The position numbers and the translations under genes were made by a program. DNA of 32,161 nt from Nonomuraea aridisoli. Its GTDB lineage: Bacteria; Actinomycetota; Actinomycetes; Streptosporangiales; Streptosporangiaceae. Of the stretch, positions 29,443 to 32,161 are shown piece after piece (the first letter of the stretch is position 1; every line of letters starts with the position of its first letter). The stretch lies in the NCBI RefSeq assembly GCF_003236395.1, contig NZ_POUD01000084.1, positions 1 to 32,161 on the forward strand. The letters run 5' to 3'. A model generated the notes under the pieces. It did no database searches. It was not told the origin of the DNA and saw nothing but the letters and a program-made list of their open reading frames with translations.

Positions 29443-29448
29443 GGTCAC

Positions 29449-29964
29449 ATGGCAGCAACGGAACTCCCGACACCCACCGTCGGCCCGGTCTCCAAATTGG
29501 CGCCCAAGCCGATGCGCTTCGTGCTCAACTGGGGCCGCCGCTATTCGCTGTGGGTGTTCAACTTCGGGCTGGCCTGCTGCGCCATCGAGTTCATCGCGGC
29601 CTCCACCAGCCGCCACGACTTCATCCGCTTCGGCGTGATCCCGTTCGCGAACGGCCCCCGGCAGGCCGACCTCATGATCGTCTCCGGCACCGTCACCGAC
29701 AAGATGGCCCCGGCCGTCAAGCGCCTCTACGAGCAGATGCCCGACCCCAAGTACGTGATCTCGTTCGGCGCCTGCTCCAACACCGGCGGCCCCTACTGGG
29801 ACTCCTACTGCGTCACCAACGGCGTCGACCAGATCATCCCGGTCGACGTCTACGTGCCCGGCTGCCCGCCCCGCCCGGAGGCCCTGCTGTACGGCATCAC
29901 GAAACTCCAGGAGAAGATCGCGGCCGAGCACCTCGGCGACCGCTACGGCGCGGAGCGCGCGTGA
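29449..29964 (+). CDS. nuoB: Complex I-type subunit B (NuoB, cluster N2 subunit)
   Basis: The 171-residue protein carries the terminal [4Fe-4S] cluster N2 that passes electrons to quinone. All four ligands are visible: the tandem Cys pair in GLACCAIEFIAAST, the Cys in SFGACSNTGGPYWDSY and the Cys in VPGCPPRPEALLYG. ATG 29449 gives the usual short N-terminal extension before KPMRFVLNWGRRYSLWVFNF, and a -10-like AAGAAT lies 6 bp upstream. nuoC starts within its stop codon (GTGA). NuoB normally pairs with NuoD to form the quinone pocket, but no nuoD is found in this cluster. Confidence 0.93.
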   Translation: MAATELPTPTVGPVSKLAPKPMRFVLNWGRRYSLWVFNFGLACCAIEFIAASTSRHDFIRFGVIPFANGPRQADLMIVSGTVTDKMAPAVKRLYEQMPDPKYVISFGACSNTGGPYWDSYCVTNGVDQIIPVDVYVPGCPPRPEALLYGITKLQEKIAAEHLGDRYGAERA

Positions 29965-30500
29965 ACGGCCTCGCGGAGCGGTTCGGCGACCGCGCCCGCG
30001 TCTCCGAGTCGTACGGCGACACCACGGTCGACGTGGCCCCCGCCGACTGGATCGAGCTGCTGACGTACGTACGCGACGACCTCGGATACGCCTTCTTCGA
30101 CTGGCTGACCGGCGTGGACGAGCCACCCGAGTCGTTCGCGGTGGTGGCGCACGTCTACAACCCGGCGGCCGGCCGGCGGCTGCTCCTGCGCACCCGCGTG
30201 CCGCGCGACGCCCCGCACCTGCCCAGCGCCGTCACCGTCTACCGCGGCGCGAACTGGCACGAGCGCGAGACGTACGAGATGTTCGGTGTGATCTTCGACG
30301 GGCACCCCAACCTGGTGCCCCTGCTGCTCCCGGACGGCTTCGAAGGACACCCGCTGCGGAAAGACTTCATCCTGGCCGCCCGCGTGGCCAAGCCCTGGCC
30401 CGGTGCCAAGGAGCCCGGCGAGTCGGGCCACGGCGCGCCGAGCCGCCGCAAGACCCTTCCGCCTGGAGTCCCGGCCGACTGGGGGCCGCCCGATGCTTGA
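29961..30500 (+). CDS. nuoC: Complex I-type subunit C (NuoC, 30-kDa subunit)
   Basis: The 179-residue peripheral subunit shows the NuoC signature VTVYRGANWHERETYEMFGV with IFDGHPNLVPLLLPDGFEGH and PLRKDFIL. The N-terminal part is shorter than many homologues. The tail (GAPSRRKTLPPGVPADWGPP) ends without any NuoD domain, so this is not a fused NuoCD. GTG 29961 overlaps the nuoB stop by 4 bp, and nuoH starts 8 bp before its own stop, giving tight coupling of B, C and H. Confidence 0.9.
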   Translation: MNGLAERFGDRARVSESYGDTTVDVAPADWIELLTYVRDDLGYAFFDWLTGVDEPPESFAVVAHVYNPAAGRRLLLRTRVPRDAPHLPSAVTVYRGANWHERETYEMFGVIFDGHPNLVPLLLPDGFEGHPLRKDFILAARVAKPWPGAKEPGESGHGAPSRRKTLPPGVPADWGPPDA

Positions 30501-31434
30501 CGTGGTGCTGAGCTTCGCCGTCATTCTCGTCGTCTTCCTGGCGCTGCCGCTGATCGTGGGGCAGACCGAGCACAAGGTCATGGCTCACATGCAGTCGCGG
30601 CTCGGCCCGATGTACGCCGGCGGCTTCCACGGGTGGGCGCAGCTCATCGCCGACGGGGTGAAGTTCGCCCAGAAGGAGGACGTCATCCCGGCCGCGGCCG
30701 ACCGCCGCGTCTTCATGATCGCGCCCGGCGTGGCGCTCGTTCCGTACCTCGTCGTCCTGATCGTCATCCCGTTCGACCGCGACTTCGTGGGCGTGGACCT
30801 CGACCTCGGCCTCTTCTTCGTCCTCGCCGTCATGGGCGTCGGCGTGCTCGGCTCGATCATGGCCGGGTGGGCGTCGGCCAACAAGTATTCGGTGCTCGGC
30901 GGCATGCGTTCGGCCGCCCAGCTCATGTCGTACGAGCTGCCCCTCGTGCTGGCCGCCTCGTCGGTGGCCATGGCGGCGGGCACCCTGTCGCTGCCCGGGA
31001 TCGTCGAGGCGTGGCAGTGGTGGTGGCTGCCGTGGCAGGCGATCGCGGGCGTGGTCTTCTTCCTGGCGGGGCTGGCCGAGCTGCGCCGCCCGCCGTTCGA
31101 CATGCCGATCGCCGAGTCGGAGATCATCATGGGCCCGATGACGGAGTACACGGGCATGCGCTTCGCGCTGTTCATGCTGGCCGAGTACGCCGGGATCGTG
31201 GTGTTGTCGTTCCTCACCACCGTGTTGTTCCTCGGCGGCTGGCAGGGCCCGCTGCTGCCCGGCTGGTTGTGGACGCTGGTGAAGGTCTTCGTGCTGGCGT
31301 TCGCGGTCATCTGGGTGCGTGTGACGTTCCCCCGGCTGCGTGAGGACCAGCTGCAGAAGCTCGCCTGGGCCGTGCTGGTGCCGCTGGCGCTCGTCCAGCT
31401 GGCCCTCACCGGGGTCGTCAAGGTGCTGATCTGA
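30493..31434 (+). CDS. nuoH: Complex I-type subunit H (NuoH membrane subunit)
   Basis: The 313-residue membrane protein has about eight helices and joins the peripheral arm to the proton-pumping arm. Conserved segments include HKVMAHMQSRLGPMYAGGFH, GWAQLIADGVKFAQKEDVIP, KYSVLGGMRSAAQLMSYELP and the acidic quinone-channel loop AELRRPPFDMPIAESEIIMG followed by EYTGMRFALFMLAEYA. ATG 30493 overlaps nuoC by 8 bp. No nuoI, J, K, L, M or N follows. Instead a convergent kinase gene ends 6 bp later, so the membrane arm genes, if present, must be elsewhere. Confidence 0.92.
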   Translation: MLDVVLSFAVILVVFLALPLIVGQTEHKVMAHMQSRLGPMYAGGFHGWAQLIADGVKFAQKEDVIPAAADRRVFMIAPGVALVPYLVVLIVIPFDRDFVGVDLDLGLFFVLAVMGVGVLGSIMAGWASANKYSVLGGMRSAAQLMSYELPLVLAASSVAMAAGTLSLPGIVEAWQWWWLPWQAIAGVVFFLAGLAELRRPPFDMPIAESEIIMGPMTEYTGMRFALFMLAEYAGIVVLSFLTTVLFLGGWQGPLLPGWLWTLVKVFVLAFAVIWVRVTFPRLREDQLQKLAWAVLVPLALVQLALTGVVKVLI

Positions 31435-31440
31435 CGCGGC

Positions 31441-32161
31441 TCAGCGGACGATCGCCAGCATCACGTCCGACGCCGACGGCCGGTCGGCGGCCCGCTTGCT
31501 CAGGCACGCCCCCACGACCCCGCGTAACGCGGGCGGCAACGGCGACAGGTCGGGGTGGAAGTTGAGCACCCGGTTGAACACGGCCGGCACGGTGTCCTCC
31601 CCGAACGCCGGCCGCCCCGTCGCGGCGAACATCATCGTCACCGCCCAGCTGAACACGTCGGACGCCGGCCCCACCGCCTCCCCGGTCAGCTGCTCGGGAG
31701 ACATGTAGGGCGGGGTGCCGATCATCTTGCCGGTCGTCACGGTCACCTGGTCGAGCGCCCGCGCGATCCCGAAGTCGATCACGCGCGGTCCGTCGGGGCC
31801 GATCAGCACGTTGCTCGGCTTGAAGTCACGATGCACGACCCCGGCCTTGTGGATGGCCGCCAGCGCCCCGGACGTGGACAACGCCAGCCGCGTCAGGCTG
31901 TCCTCGTCGCGCGGCCCGTGCCTGCGTACGAGCTGCTCCAGCGAGGGGCCTTCCACGTATTCGCTGACGATGTACGCGTGCGGGCCGCCGATGTTCACGT
32001 CGAGCACGCGGGCTGTGGAAAACGTCGCCACCCGCCGGGCCGCCTCCACCTCCCGCGCGAACCTGGCCCGCGCCGTGTTGTCGACCAGGTCGTGCAGCAC
32101 CTTGACGGCGACCCGCACGCCGTTGGGCGCCATGGCGAGGTAGACCGCGCCCTGCCCGCCC
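31441..32161 (-). CDS. Serine/threonine protein kinase (N-terminus beyond the window edge)
   Basis: The frame is open to the right edge, so the gene is incomplete at its 5' end. It begins with the end of a glycine loop (GGQGAVYLA), then VAVKVLHD (ATP Lys), GVVHRDFKPSNVLI (catalytic loop), VIDFGIARAL (DFG) and GTPPYMSPEQ, the Hanks-type Ser/Thr kinase set. The protein stops right after the kinase fold (PSASDVMLAIVR), with no transmembrane or PASTA sensor region after it, so it may be a soluble kinase. An internal ATG at 32133 would remove the glycine loop and is unlikely to be the start. It converges on nuoH with a 6-bp gap. Confidence 0.9.
   Translation of the reverse strand, partial: GGQGAVYLAMAPNGVRVAVKVLHDLVDNTARARFAREVEAARRVATFSTARVLDVNIGGPHAYIVSEYVEGPSLEQLVRRHGPRDEDSLTRLALSTSGALAAIHKAGVVHRDFKPSNVLIGPDGPRVIDFGIARALDQVTVTTGKMIGTPPYMSPEQLTGEAVGPASDVFSWAVTMMFAATGRPAFGEDTVPAVFNRVLNFHPDLSPLPPALRGVVGACLSKRAADRPSASDVMLAIVR

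Overview
The window is very GC-rich with strongly G/C-biased third codon positions. Family content (Tat-exported PhoD, MmyB-type regulators, VapBC, KorAB, StrD-like RmlA, several apparently leaderless genes) points to a filamentous actinomycete. I would guess Streptosporangiales (Nonomuraea-like), but nothing seen here fixes the genus.

Layout. (1) 1-4.9 kb is accessory and eroded. It holds 3' stubs of a PIN-domain toxin gene and of msrA, then an IS256-family element (349-3432) whose transposase is split by a complete ISL3-family element (1099-2782). Both insertions keep perfect 8-bp target duplications. Next come an HTH antitoxin-like gene with an apparent internal deletion and an intact overlapping RHH/PIN toxin-antitoxin pair. 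(2) 4.9-8 kb: RibD/DHFR-like reductase, CPT-like kinase, and an MmyB-type regulator divergent from a short-chain dehydrogenase. (3) 8-14.6 kb is mainly secreted or phosphate-related: phoD behind a PHO-box-like repeat, coupled to a secreted discoidin-domain gene; a small secreted protein; a CynX/NimT-type MFS transporter behind a long inverted repeat; a secreted phytase-like esterase; a CapA-type protein. A scar of antitoxin and epimerase remnants follows. (4) 14.9-19.2 kb: small genes (membrane protein, VOC, MmcQ/YjbR, GNAT, two hypotheticals) and an EamA exporter-GntR regulator operon whose promoter is embedded in operator-like boxes. (5) 19.3-21.3 kb: an rmlA-rmlB pair. (6) 21.4-31.4 kb is the metabolic core. 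korAB (2-oxoacid:ferredoxin oxidoreductase) and a secreted polysaccharide deacetylase lie on the minus strand. nuoA, an APH-family kinase, an M48 metalloprotease, nuoB, nuoC and nuoH lie on the plus strand. (7) The window ends inside a Ser/Thr protein kinase gene.

The most interesting assembly is korAB beside nuoA/B/C/H, with no NADH-module genes (nuoEFG) and no nuoD in view. This suggests, by inference, a ferredoxin-linked alternative complex I. The second is a regulatory link: the same 12-bp sequence GACAACGGTGTC lies upstream of two unrelated transporter genes (MFS near 11.0 kb, EamA near 17.26 kb), the second in an operon with a GntR regulator. Several genes have a -10-like hexamer 6-7 bp before the start codon and no Shine-Dalgarno, as expected of leaderless mRNAs. 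I found no tRNA, rRNA or CRISPR array, and no gene-free stretch longer than about 300 bp.
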